Assembly (NCBI GenBank): GCA_032717465.1
Contig: CM064732.1
Location: 25,470,297 to 25,534,296 of the forward strand
From: Coenobita brevimanus
Taxonomy: Eukaryota > Arthropoda > Malacostraca > Decapoda > Coenobitidae
Length of the DNA: 64,000 bases
Direction of reading: 5' to 3'
The position numbers were made by a program, and so were the translations under genes. This document shows, piece by piece, positions 35,087-48,163 of this stretch (position 1 is its first letter; each line of letters starts with the position of its first letter). The notes under the pieces were generated by a model. That model ran no database searches, was not told the origin of the DNA, and was given only the letters and a program-made list of their open reading frames with translations.

Positions 35087-35538
35087 TGCCCTCACATTCA
35101 GTGACTACCAATGCCATCTGACAATTAACCAAACTGTGAACTGAGCTCTGCCTACTAGAAAATGATGGTATTTCTTTAATGCATTACTGAGTGACAGTGT
35201 ATCCTACAGAAAATACAAAAAAAAAAAAAAATGAACGAAGAACAATAGAACTCTCATATCTACTCCTTGTTTATCATGTATCAAACTATTATTGTATACT
35301 CCCCATTATATCTATGTATACCTTCGACCCTTACTGGACACATACCTATTAATCCTTGTATATCTTATATGTATATATCCTTCTAATTCCCTCCCCTCAA
35401 CATGGCCATGTCTCCCCTACTGCCCCTGTATCATACTTATCCCTTGTACAAACCTCCCGGTCCTGCCTTACTACTATAATCCAACACCATTTCACTCCTG
35501 GTGTCAGGAGACACCGTCTCAGCTACCTGGGGGAGTAG
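35087..35538 (+). other. 3' untranslated region and polypurine tract of the gypsy element
   Basis: Non-coding; an A-run at about 35218-35231. GGGGGAG at 35529-35535 directly before the 3' LTR is the probable plus-strand primer. Confidence 0.55.
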
Positions 35539-35778
35539 TGTACCCCCTCCACAATATGTCTACCCCCGATGTATATATGTCCCCCCCCCCCAATGCATAC
35601 ATGCCCCCACTAAAATTGCTGACCTAGCACACTTTCCCATGCCTGAACGAAGGCGTTATTGCATCAGTTCTTAGCAGGCAGCCAAGACGGGCAGACTATT
35701 TTACTGTGAGCTTGTAATAAACTCCTTATCTAGCTGTTTGTACACGGAGTTTCTATCACCAAAGTATTGCAAGTTACA
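35539..35778 (+). repeat. 3' LTR of the env-bearing gypsy element
   Basis: Counterpart of 23515-23751. TCAGTT at 35664-35669 and AATAAA at 35716-35721 are conserved. It is longer by 3 bp in a C-run. Confidence 0.88.
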
Positions 35779-35799
35779 ATTTGCTTGGCCTGTATGGAT

Positions 35800-35846
35800 G
35801 TCGTCCTGTCTCGGCTACCTTCCTTTCCTTGGGGGAAGCAGCCTAC

Positions 35847-35880
<34 letters not shown>
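35800..35880 (+). repeat. Short dispersed repeat 3' module with (TA)n tail
   Basis: The roughly 47-bp module (GTCGTCCTGTCTCGGCTACC and onward to GCAGCC) matches 21300-21346. It is followed by about 15 TA units at 35851-35880. Confidence 0.55.
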
Positions 35881-35881
<1 letters not shown>

Positions 35882-35891
35882 GTGTGTGTTA

Positions 35892-36284
35892 CAATGTATT
35901 TGTGTAACAAGCGATTTCATGAAATCCCTAGTTAATTCGCGAAATGAATGTGAATTGGGATGGATTAGTTTAGGCTAGGTTAATTTAGGCTGCGATTAGG
36001 TTTGGCTGGGATAAGCTTGGTTAAACTTAGGTTAGGTTAAGCTAGGTTAGTTAGGTTAGGTTAAGTTTGGTTAAATTAGATGAACGCTTCACGTTACGTA
36101 ATGTTCACTTAAATTCCTAACCTAACTAACCTAGCTTAACCTAACCTAAGCTTAACCTAAATTATCCCAGCCTGACGTAATCGAAGCCTCAATCAACCAC
36201 GCCTAAGTTAATTCAACCCAATTCACACTCATTTCACGAAGTGACAAAGGGTTTCATGAAATCACTGGTTACACAAATTCGCAG
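35892..36284. mobile_element. Foldback (long inverted repeat) element rich in AGGTTA
   Basis: Arms of about 180 bp pair: 35898-36075 with 36100-36278. The ends read ATTTGTGTAAC inward from both sides, followed by GATTTCATGAAA on both arms. Inner parts of the arms are reiterated GGTTAGGTTAAGC. The loop is about 25 bp. No coding capacity; it looks like a foldback MITE. Superfamily unknown; no target duplication is clear. Confidence 0.75.
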
Positions 36285-37330
36285 TGATTTATGTACTCTT
36301 CCTACCTTCCTGGAGCTCTGCCTACTTCCCTTTATCTCTACCTATGGATCTTCCTGCCTCTCTGCGTATCTCCCTTTCTACCTCCTTTCCTTCGTTCCTA
36401 CCGTTCTGCCTAACTCCTTTCTTACCTGGCTGTCTGCTTTCCTGCTCCTCTGCATACTTTTCATCCCCTCTGCCTCCCTCTCTTGCTAGACCCCTATTTC
36501 TCTCTCTCTCTCTGTTACCTGCCTAGCTGCCAGTTGCGAGTTTTGCTTAATGACCTTCATACCTGCTTGCCTACCGATCTATAGACTCACCTACTTATCT
36601 AGCTTACAAACTTATCACGTGCTTGGTTGCGTGTTTTGTTTCCTTTCTGCCACCTAAGTAAGTATCCTCATATTTACATATTTCCATGCGTACTCACTGA
36701 CTTACCTGTCAAACTTATCTGCTACCTTCCAATCCATCTTCCTACGTAAAGTAGAAGCCTTCTCTTCCTGCCTTTCTTACCTGCCTCATACCTTTGTACC
36801 TACCTGCCATCTTACTGTAACTACAGTACTTGCCTACAAACTTAACTACCTCTCATTAGTCCTCAGTTACAGGATTTCTCTTCACAGAGTTTTACCTACG
36901 TTTGTTCCTACCTACTTACCTTTCTAACATTTCTCACCTTACCTAGCCAAGAATATACCTACTTACCTACTTACCCACGATTCTTGGATCTCACTACAGA
37001 GCTTCTCTTCTAATCCACTCCCACCTAGCTGCCTGCTTACCGATCAATCTCTCACATGCCTATTTATTTTTTTTTCATCTTTCCCCTCTTCCATACCTAC
37101 CAGGCTACCTGACCTATTTGCCTACCTCGCTATCAGCTTGCCTGCCTGCCATATCTACCACCGCTTCTCTTTACTCCTGTGTACAAATCCACCTTGATAA
37201 GTGTTTCCCTCTAGGCAGATATGAAATTATTCCAACAAATTTTTCACCAATTTTTCCTTTTTTTTTTTTTTTTTGCATTTTCTCTTTGTTATCAAACCTT
37301 TTGCTGACGAATAAAATAATAATTTCAACT
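36285..37330. other. Degenerate CCTACCTGCC-type pyrimidine repeats, no gene
   Basis: Irregular tetranucleotide-like words (CCTA, CCTG, CTTA, CTTC) dominate to about 37170, then T-rich sequence. It looks like an old decayed tetranucleotide array. Confidence 0.6.
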
Positions 37331-37337
37331 ATCAGTT

Positions 37338-37407
<70 letters not shown>
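37331..37407. repeat. (CT)n microsatellite
   Basis: About 37 CT units. Confidence 0.97.
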
Positions 37408-37409
<2 letters not shown>

Positions 37410-37504
37410 CTGTATGATATACCCATTGTATCTCTGTATTTGTCGACATCCATCTGTCTGTCTGTCTACCTATCTATCAGTCTATATATCCATCTATCCA
37501 CCCA

Positions 37505-40422
37505 TTTTTTTACATAAGATGAACAGAGAAAAGAAAAACAAAGCAAATAAAAAAATCCAGGCACCTGATAACAGATGTTCATTATTCATATATCATCTGT
37601 TATAGTTGGACTTGAACTGGTGTAGGTTGAAGTCTGGGAGGAAACTAATTTGGGGAAGCAAGTTTCAAAGACAAGCAGTTAGAGAAGTAAAGGAATTCTG
37701 ATTGGAGGAAGTTCTGCAATATGACAGTGTGACACAGTCCAGTCATGGGTAGTACCCAGTGCCCGTTTAACACGGGGGAAGGAGTGGGGAGGTGGCACAA
37801 TGTAAGCAACTTTGTCTAAGCATTTCCCATAAAATTATCAGAAAAATAATACAAGGAAGGCAAGATTCCTTCTTACATGTAGGGGTGGTAGTTCGTTTGT
37901 ATTTGCCGGATTATTAATTATTGTTATCAATTTGTTCTGAATTCTGCCCAGTTGTTTTAGTGCAATCTCTCCATATCCACTCCAAAAAGGTTAGCATTAT
38001 CCGAGGTGTGAGCGCACGTGACTTGTAAATCAGAGGTAACTGATCATCAGTGAAAAAGTTTCAGATTCTGTACAATAATCCAATTGTCTTTCAGGGGGTT
38101 TCAGCAAGTGATCCAGAGTGAGAGTTTCACCTGAGGGTATTGTTAAGCAAAATAAAAATTTCAAGACTTTTGGAGATTGGAAAATATGTTGCATCGAATA
38201 CAATATTTCCGAGTCAGTACACTGGATGTATTTAGTTTTCCTAGCATTAAATCAGACAGTATTATTTTGTCCACATTTAGTAATTTTATCGAGACTGCTG
38301 TGTTCACTTGGGAGTCAGAGATATCAAAGTTTGTGAATGGGTGTTTAAATGTGAAGGCACTGTTGAGCATTGAGTTAACTGCATATGCGTGAATGGGATT
38401 ATACTGTAGATGACAGGCAAGTGATCATTAATACGAATGAGGAACAGGGTTGGAACCAGGACTGATCCTGGTGGTATGCTGGTATTAATTGAGTAGAATT
38501 TGGAATGTACTTCATCCACTTTTACTGTTAGCTTCCCACTGACAGGCAAGGGAGTTTGGAAAACAAGGAACATTGCCACACTCTTTCAAAATAATTAGAA
38601 TTATCAAGAGCTACTGCATGGAGTACTCCATTCTGGTCAATTGGCTGCTGGATGATATGCATAAGGAGACATTATAATTATCAACAGTGGATTTTTCGTA
38701 GCGAAAACCATATTGTCTGTCATTAATTAAGTTGCTGGATTCGAGATGTTTAACATAAGAGTTGTTAATGACAATCTCGCATACTTCACCAAAAGCAGAT
38801 ATGAAAGCTATTGGTTTGTAATCAAGGGGAGCAGAGGGCCTTCCTTTCTTTTGAAATGTATGGACATTGGCTCCTTTCCAAGAGCTAGAGAATGAAAAAG
38901 TACACGTGCATAGTCTGAATGATTTAACAAGAACTGGAGCAAGTTTTATGGAGCACTCTTTCAAAACGACTGGAGGAATTCCATCTGAACCTAGAGTTTG
39001 GTTGGTGGGTAAATTGTCAAGGATGGATTTTACTTATCTAGTCTGTATCATTAGTGGATCAGTTTTGGAAGAGTCAAGTTCAAGTACGGGAAAGAACAGA
39101 CTGACATCCTCTAAGGTAAAATTTATAGTCGACGTAGTGACAATGATATTAACTTTTCTACTGGGTCATTTACAGTGTTTCTGTCTGAAGAATTTTGTGG
39201 GGAAATGGGTAATGACTTATAATTCTTACGGATAGAATTGCGAGATGACCAGAATATTCTATTGTCATTAGGATTATTTAATAGTTTGGATTCTTGGTTG
39301 CGAAGAAATTTTGATTTAATGAGATTTATCACTGCTTTTGCACGGTTGCTAGAAATTTTTATGTGGTTGACAGATGTGCTGGTTTTTTACTTTATGTAAG
39401 AGCTGTATGCAAAAAACTTACGGGTCGTTGCCCTGGCACAATTGCCGTCGAACCATTTGGGGATGTCAGATCTTTTAGTAAATTGTTAACAGGGTATGAA
39501 CAATTCCTTACCAGCTTTTATTAAATCATTAATGTGGGATTGGGTAGAACCGATCTCAGTGGAGAAGAAAGACTGCCATGATATTTCAGCCAGAAAATAT
39601 CTAAATCCAATCCAGTAGGTCCTATTAAAGTGCATAATAGTCACCCTAACTGGTTCAGAGTGGGGAGGTTTGGGGTATCTGACGAATGAGGCTTTGATGA
39701 GATTGTGGTCGGAGAATCCAAGCGGTGACAATACCTCCAGCTTATGCTGATCTGGGTTACTTGTCAGGAATAAGCCCAAGAGATACAGTAGGTACTATAT
39801 TTTGACTTATCTGGTATTCTGGTTGGCTGTTTTATCAGTTGCGTGAGATTAAACGATCTGCAAACAGTTCGCTTTCTAGACTACCATCGTCACTCCTGGG
39901 AGAATGCAATAACCATTATACATTATATATCTATCTATCAATACAGTATGAATGTTAAAATTACCCAACTCGGCAATTTCAATGGTAAGTGTGAGGTTAA
40001 GGCTGGTCAGCTGTGTGAATATGGAGTAAAATTCTCTAGGCTCTGATGAGGCACTGGGGAAGCGACAAGCTATATAGATGTCTTTGGTTATATGCTGGTA
40101 ATTTTGTTTGCACAGTGAGTAATAAAAATTAGTGTATATAAGAGAAGGTCAAGACAGTGTCAACTGCATATTCAGATATAGTACAGCAACAAGTGCCACC
40201 ATTGTTACAAAAGTTGTTAAATAGATGGTAACCAGAAAAACTTTACTTGGATAACCTAGTAGCAGGAGAGACTTGGGTTTCTGTAAGGAATAGGCCAAAG
40301 GAGATACTGATTCAAGGAAGAAGTGAACAGAATTCTGATTGGTAGTAAGACCTTGAACGTTGGCAAAATATAAGGTCAAAGCTGCATTTCGTTGCTGGTG
40401 GTACACCGCATTTCCTATCAGT

Positions 40423-40428
<6 letters not shown>
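37505..40428 (-). pseudogene. Poly-A LINE, copy E (old antisense relic)
   Basis: Minus-strand relative of copies C and D, heavily mutated. The 3' end is a short A-tail at 37506-37512. The C-terminal zone is recognisable at 37700-38060. The RT with DRQYGF-like, SVLVPTLFLIRI and RPIAF-like fragments lies at 38300-38960. The linker region is at 39100-39480, and endonuclease pieces (ANVQGLTTNQNSVHFFL) reach 40400. Numerous stops and indels; clearly the oldest copy of this family here. Confidence 0.8.

Positions 40429-40430
<2 letters not shown>

Positions 40431-40474
<44 letters not shown>
40431..40474. repeat. (CA)n microsatellite
   Basis: About 22 CA units between LINE relics E and F. Confidence 0.96.
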
Positions 40475-40476
<2 letters not shown>

Positions 40477-41144
40477 GTTCAAGTACTAGGACATTCTGGC
40501 TGACTTCCTCTATGGCAGAATTTCTGGCAAATGTACTGGCAACGATATTCGCTTTCCCACACGGGTCATTTGTAATGTTAGCATCTGAAGATTTTAGTGG
40601 GGGAATGGATGATGACTCGTTAAAGTTATTACTGAAAGAACTGAGAGATGACCAGAATATTCAATTGTCATTTGGGCTGTTAAGTACGTTTTATCCTTGA
40701 TTATGAAGATAGTTTGATTTAGCAAGATTTATTACACCTTTTGCATGGATTCTAGCAATTTTAAATTGACATGATTTGGCAAGCGTTCACAGGGCCTCTT
40801 ACTGCCTTGGCGGACATCAGGGGTGCTGTGGTTGAACCAGTGTCGCATACTAGTATGCTTGCACCCAGTCGGCTTAAGGCGGGCCGATTACACTTGGTTC
40901 ACAGACTACACACACATCCAAAGCCACTCCAACATTACAGTCACACTCACAAACATTTCTCAACCAGACAGCCTAAGCCACTGGGTAGAGATACATTGGC
41001 TGTATCGTCCCTGCTTCTGTAGGGATATGCCGATCCTGCAGTGGACACTCAATGGCTCATGATGATGAAGAGTTATATGCTAATGACTTTTAGGCTGCTG
41101 CTCTGGCACAGTTGCTATCAAACCACTTTGGGAGTTCGATCTTT
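40475..41144 (-). pseudogene. Poly-A LINE, copy F fragment, split by a SINE
   Basis: Two minus-strand pieces, 40475-40769 and 41069-41144, correspond to the linker region of copy C (about 14110-14530). The SINE copy 4 lies between them, and about 30-40 bp of LINE are missing at the junction. The outer ends abut microsatellites. Confidence 0.75.
40783..41068 (+). repeat. tRNA-derived SINE, copy 4 (5'-truncated)
   Basis: Lacks the tRNA-like head; begins at GCGTTCAC in the body and ends ATGATGATGA at 41068, directly followed by LINE F sequence. No TA expansion has occurred at this tail. Confidence 0.78.
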
Positions 41145-42661
<1,517 letters not shown>

Positions 42662-42665
<4 letters not shown>

Positions 42666-43452
42666 ACGGAACAGAGAAAGATAATGTACACTTTAAGTGA
42701 AAATACTAATAATCACTACTGTCCCGTAAAGGTCCAGGTTCAAAATAACAGAGTTAGGTAAAATTACAAGTTAAAGTTTAATGCTCAAACTAACGACAAA
42801 ACATTCAGAACTCATAAGGATAATGTAATGGCAAAAAACAGGTTAAATATATGGTAAACTGCAATAGCCTCTATTAACACGAAATTAGCAAGAGTAAATT
42901 TACCTAAGTGAGCCCTAATAAAATGAAAATACACTGGGTAATGCTCAGTTAATGCAAGATAAATTATTACAGATACAAACTATTATGAACAATGGCTAAC
43001 AATAAGAACCTTACATGAATTACAAAAACCTCACTAGGCCGACAAATTAACAACTTATGCTATACAGTACAAGAACGAAATGCAAGAACACTTATACTCA
43101 AATTACACAGCTGCTAGATGGTTGGAGACTTCCTGAGCACTCACAATAATAACTGTACAGGGGAGGACAGAGATGTGAACAAAATGAGGAGTAGATCTAA
43201 GTGGCAATGATGCAGAGACTGAGCTCATTATATAGGGGCCGGCAGAGCTTGATACAACTTGTAAGAAGGACGAGCAAATGAAGCCATGGGGACAAAGAGT
43301 TGACAATCCCGCTCTGAACAACAGAAAGAACGACTTACTCTACTATAACGGTAGAAGGGGGGACTGAGGCAGAACACGCTCGTGATCAAACATGCAGCAT
43401 ACTGTGCGTTAAAAATTACACAAAGGATGATGCAATCATAGGCTATGTAACA
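42662..43452 (-). repeat. 3' LTR of the Gmr1-like element
   Basis: 791 bp. Minus-strand TATATAA at 43228-43234 is a candidate TATA box, conserved in the other LTR. It differs from 48164-48954 at about 15 positions. Confidence 0.92.
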
Positions 43453-43461
43453 CCTCCCCAC
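43453..43461 (-). promoter_or_regulatory. Polypurine tract of the Gmr1-like element
   Basis: GTGGGGAGG on the minus strand, directly upstream of the 3' LTR. Confidence 0.6.
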
Positions 43462-43515
43462 AAAGAAAAAAGAAATTTTCCAAAGGAAATTTCTTATTAC
43501 TCTAAAACAATCTGT

Positions 43516-44521
43516 CTAAAGTCTAGATAAGCAATCTGCAATAACATTTTCTTTCCCCTTGACATGTTGTATGTCTAATGAATACTCCTGAAGAAGTAGA
43601 CTCAATCTTGTCAATCTCTGATTTTTATCTTTAAACTTACTAAGGAATTTCAGTGGGTTATGATCGGTATAAATGACTATGGGGTCAAAACCAGAACACA
43701 AATAAAATGAAAAATGCTGTAAACCCAAAATCAAGGCCAAAAGCTCTTTCTCAATAGTTGAGTAGTTCTTTTGAGGTGGAGTGAACTTCTTACTGTAATA
43801 AGATACAGGGTGTTCAATACCCTGATCATCCTCTTGCAGCAAAACAGCCCCAGCTCCTGTATCACTTGCATCAACAGCCATCTTAAAAGGCTTAGCAAAA
43901 TTTGGAGTAGCGAGCACTGGCTGACTTAATAGGATAGCTTTAAGTTTGTTGAAAGAGGATTCACAGTTATCGGTCCAGACAAATTCAACTCCCTTTTTTA
44001 GTAGGTCTGTAAGTGGTGATACAAGAATGAAAAGTTAAGAACAAGTCTCCTGTAATAACCTAATCTTTGTGGCTCTTTCCTACTTATAGGTCTGGAAAGA
44101 TCACTTATAACCTGAACCTTAGCTCCTGGTGGTGCAACATGTCCATCACCAATTACATACCCAAGGTACTGAACTTTAGCTTGACCAAACTCACACTTTG
44201 ATAAATTAGCTACAAGATTAGCTTGAACCAAACGCTCAAGAAATTTACTGACATGGCATAGGTGATCTTACCAGTTGTCACTGAAGATTAATACATCATC
44301 AATATAAACAACGCACCCTGCCAAACTCTCTGTTACAACATTCATGAGCTTCTGAAATGTGGCTGGTGCATTCTTCATACCATATGGCATTACAGAACAT
44401 GCAAAAGTCTTTCCTAATGTTACAAAACATGAGATCTCCCTAGCACGTTCAGTCATAGGTACTTGCCAGTATCCCTTTAACAAATCAAACTTACTTATGT
44501 ACCTAGCCTTTCCGATCTTGT
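43516..44521 (-). pseudogene. RT (main part) and RNase H of the Gmr1-like element
   Basis: Continuation of gag-pol after a one-base frame change near 44525. RT shows LKGYWQVPMTERAREISCF, VMPYGMKNAPATFQKLM and CVVYIDDVLIFSDNW (catalytic YIDD). A TAA at 44268-44270 interrupts it, then LSKCEFGQAKVQYLGYVI follows. A short in-frame deletion seems present in the connection region, where the usual FLG-x-x-GYYRR reads QRLGYYRR. A second frame change lies near 44000. RNase H has FKMAVDASDTGAGAVL, IEKELLALI, VIYTDHNPLK and NVIADCLSRL, with all four acidic positions present, and ends at 43516. It lies at the C-terminus of pol, after integrase. Confidence 0.87.
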
Positions 44522-47509
44522 CTATGCAATTTCCACGCGAGGGAGAGGGTAAGTGTCTGTTTTGGTTATCTGATTAACACGTCTGTAGTCAATGCAAAGC
44601 CGCTGTGACCCACCTGGCTTAGGGACTAGAGTGACAGGAGAACTCCACTCGCTCTGACAGGGCTCAATCATCTTGTGGTCCAACAGGTAGCCAAGCTCCT
44701 TCTGGATGAGAGGAACTTTCACTGGGTTCACACGGTAAGGAGGCAGTTTAATTGGCTTTGCGTCTCCAACATCGACATCATGCATCAACACAGTAGTTCT
44801 TCCTGGAGTGGCACACAACACTTGCGGGTACTCCTGCAGTAATGCCGAAAACTCCTGCCTTTCCTCGGGATGTACATGAGAAAGCTTAGACTGGAGATCA
44901 TTCATGATATCAGGATTCTTCCCCAAACTATCACTCAGGCTCATACTGCATGGGAGAGCTTCACTTGCAGACTCGGGTGGAACAGCTACAGTGCAGACTG
45001 GATTATTTTCGTCCCGCCTGTGATATAACTTTAGCATGTTGATGTGACATAGTTGCTTGTTCTTCCTACGATCTGGTGTGGCGATGACATAGTTGACATC
45101 ACTGAGTTTCTTCTCCACGAAATAAGGACCACTAAACTTGGCTTGAAGAGGTTGCCCATGCACCGGTAGCAGAATCAAAACCTGATCTCCTGGCTGAAAG
45201 TGGCGTAACCTGGACTTCTTATCATACCAAGTCTTCATCTTCTCCTGAGCAGCTCCTAAATTCTCTCTCGCCAGCTGTAAAGCAGTGGACAGCCGTTCTT
45301 TGAACTTCATCACATACTCCAGCAGGTTGACGTCATCTTCCTCCGACAGCCAGCATTCCTTGAGTAACTTAAGGGGTCCTCTTACTTCATGGCCAAACAG
45401 TAGTTCAAAAGGTGAGAAGCCCAGTGATTCATTTGGAGATTCTCTTGCGGCAAATACGACGAATGGAAGACCTTTATCCCAGTCTTTCTGATGTTCCAAA
45501 CAGTATTTCTTGAGCATCGATTTGAGTGTTTGATGATATCTCTCCAACGCTCCTTGGGTCTGGGGATGGTAAGCTGAAGACGTGATCTGGGTGATGCCCA
45601 ACTCTTTCAGAGACTGCTTGAAAACGTTTGACATGAAATTACTTCCCCGGTCTGACTGTACCTCCTTGGGCAGACCAAACTTTGTGAAGAACCCTAGCAT
45701 TTCCTTAACCACGTTCTTTGCTGCGATATTTCTAAGTGGAATGGCTTCAGGATAACGAGTAGCCATATCAATCAGGGTCAACACATAAGAAAATCCTGAA
45801 GAAGTCTTAGGAAGGGGGCCCAAAATATCCACCAACACACGGGTGAATGGCGCCTCAAAAGGAGGAATGGGAACTAGAGGTGCAACCTTTTCGGTCTGAT
45901 TACACTTCCCCACAACTTGACAGGTGTGACAAGACTTACAATACCAGGAAACATCCCTGAAGATACCTGGCCAGTAGAAGTGTTTCAAAATGCATGCCAC
46001 AGTCTTCCTCACTCCAAGGTGTCCTGCCAAACTGGAATCATGAGCCACTCTAATGATATCCTGCCTACAAACACGAGGGATGACAACTTGATGTACAACC
46101 TCCCACTCACAGTCGGCTGATGCTGTTGGGGGTCTCCACTTCCTCATAAGTACTCCTGACTTTATATAATAACAAGTAGAAGCACCGGCTGACTCTTCCT
46201 CACTGCAAGCAGAGTTAGCTAGACCTTTCAACTCAGGGTCAGCAACCTGCAACTCAACCAACTCTTGACGAGACAAATTATCAACACTACGGGGTACTGC
46301 CTCATCTGGTGAGTGGTCCAAATTAGCAAGAAAAGTGTCAGCTAGGATAACATCATCATCATCATTATCCTCTAATCCACCAGTAACTTTAGACTTAGCT
46401 CTAGTGACAGCACATGCAGGGAACACATCAGGGACATCACAATCCTGGGCCGCAGCCACTGGCTCACTAGACAACTGAGGAGCTGGACACACTTGACTTC
46501 CACCAATATCATTTCCAAGTAAGAAAGTTACACCTGACATTGGGAGTGTCTCAACCAACCCAACCATAACGGAACCATTAACAAAACCAGACTCTAAATT
46601 CACTCTGCACAGAGGGACAGAGAAGTAATTATTCCCTATGCCTTGTAAGATTACAGTTTCATCAGAGGAATTAACATTAGAGCCTAGAACACTGGTCAGC
46701 ATAAGGGATTGGCAAGCACCTGTATCACGATATATTTTAACTGATTTCCTGTCATTACTGTCCAAAGGACTGACAAAACCATCAGACAGGAAATTAGCAC
46801 ATGAACTCTTGAGAGTGTCACCCACGTTACTGCTCAAAAGAGGAGCTCCATCATGAGAATTTAAGTTACCCCTCAAAGCAGGTTCAGTTAACATAGTTAA
46901 AGAATTCTGGGAACTCCCAAGAGTGGACACTAGACCAATTGACTGAATATTTAAAGACTCCTTTTTGTTCACATCACGCTGTCTCCTGAAACATTTCTCC
47001 GTAGTATGACCAAGCTTACTACAATAAGTACATTTACTTTTCTGAAATCTAGAGGTGAAGCTGGTATTTACTTCCTGAGAAACATCATCTTTATTCTCTT
47101 TCCTGTTACCTGTACTCTGAGTAGAAGCAACGTACTTACTCTCAGCTTTCCCTTTTTCTTTAGAATATCTCTTGTGAGTGAGAACATATTCATCAGCTAA
47201 AACTGCAGCATCAGACAAATTATCTATTCTTTTCTCATCAATATATAGGCTTACATCTTTACTAATACACCTTTTGAAGTCCTCCAGCAAAATCATCTGC
47301 TTAAATTTGTCAAAATTAGAATCCACATTCTTAGAATTTAACCACTGCTCTAACAGATCTTCTTTGATTTTTGCATACTCAACATGGGATTGCTTATCTT
47401 GCTTGTAAGTTGTCCTAAATTTTACTCTATAGGCTTCAGGAACAAGCTCATAGGCCTTAAGAATCAAGCTCTTAACTCCATCATAATTATCAGATTGCTC
47501 CTGAGGCAA
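44522..47509 (-). pseudogene. Gag C-terminus, protease, integrase and RT start in one open frame
   Basis: 995 open codons. Capsid-like region at residues 1-120; CCHC knuckle CTYCSKLGHTTEKC at 160-173; aspartic protease YRDTGACQSL (DTG at 262-264) with FLLGNDI. Integrase zinc region at 490-530, with catalytic D561, D620 and E656 (D-x58-D-x35-E) and GALERYHQTLK. A GPY/F-like module, KFSGPYFVEK, is near 791. RT then begins (KLPPYRVNPVKVPLIQKEL, RLCIDYRRVNQITKTDTYPL) from about residue 920. Integrase before RT within one uninterrupted frame rules out an assembly or rearrangement artefact inside this segment. No lesions occur within these 995 codons; the frame ends through a one-base change near 44525. 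Confidence 0.92.
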
Positions 47510-47563
47510 AGATGCATAAGTTACTTGAGCTTTACCGGTGAGAACAGTTTGAAGGAGTACTGG

Positions 47564-48082
47564 TCAATACTTTTTGGGCCAATTAAAACCTGTAGCTACC
47601 CTCTCAAACAACTGAAAATACTTCGTTAAATCAGATTCATTAAAAGGAGGGACAAGTTTAACATTTTTAGCCACATCAAAATCATCAGAGCTAGATGATC
47701 CAGTTCCACCTTGTTTCATGCGATACTCATGGTCTGCCTGAATCCTAGCAATTTCAACTTGTGCCTCAGCCTCCTTAGCACGAGCCTGAAACTCCGCCTC
47801 CTTAGCCTGAGACTCCACCTCCTTAGCACGAGCCTCCTGCAGGGCTAGCTGTAACTTAGCTAATTCAATCTGCGTTTGCTCATTTGGAGGAGTTACTTTA
47901 AACAAGCTTTCATTAATCATGTCAACAATTTGATCTTTAGAATGATGAGAGCGAACAACAATTCCTAATTGTTGAGGAACAAGCTTAAGTTCATTCTTTG
48001 TTCTGTTTTCTACATCACACACTGTTTGCACATTTGACAAAAAATCTTTGGCTTCATCAAGTGTAGTAATAGTAGACATCAT
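47564..48082 (-). pseudogene. Gag N-terminus of the Gmr1-like element
   Basis: Starts at the methionine pair at 48082/48079 (MMSTITTLDEAKDFLS). A long charged coiled-coil-like stretch of repeated KEAE/AKEAE units (about 47770-47870) precedes KLVPPFNESDLTKYFQLFERVA, typical of the start of gypsy capsid regions. A TGA at 47564-47566 ends the frame. The same frame continues into 47509-44522, so gag and pol were one open frame in the parent element. Confidence 0.83.
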
Positions 48083-48149
48083 GAATAAGTAACAGTCACA
48101 AAATATCAAGCAATATTCTTATGTTAATATCCTGAATATCCTGATAAGA

Positions 48150-48157
48150 GGTCGCCA
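48150..48157 (-). promoter_or_regulatory. Primer binding site, tRNA-Arg-like
   Basis: Minus strand TGGCGACC lies 6 bp inside the 5' LTR end. The 8 bases fit the complement of a tRNA-Arg 3' end (CCA included). The short match makes tRNA identity tentative. Confidence 0.45.
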
Positions 48158-48163
48158 AATTTA

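Larger units (their letters stand above)
23515..35778 (+). mobile_element. Gypsy-type LTR retrotransposon with gag, pol and env
   Basis: LTRs of 237 and 240 bp begin TG and end CA, and are about 97% identical by eye. ATTT precedes the 5' LTR (23511-23514) and follows the 3' LTR (35779-35782), giving a 4-bp target duplication. Internal order is tRNA-Leu-like primer site, leader, gag, pol (PR-RT-RH-IN), a 3.1-kb nested LINE, env, then a GGGGGAG-type polypurine tract. The env type and pol order match errantivirus-like endogenous retroelements. About eight lesions in gag, pol and env make this copy defective. Confidence 0.88.

Noticed and set aside
36000..36180. Interstitial telomere (TTAGG)n array
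   Set aside because: The units are AGGTTA-like, irregular and arranged as a palindrome. No run of perfect TTAGG is present.
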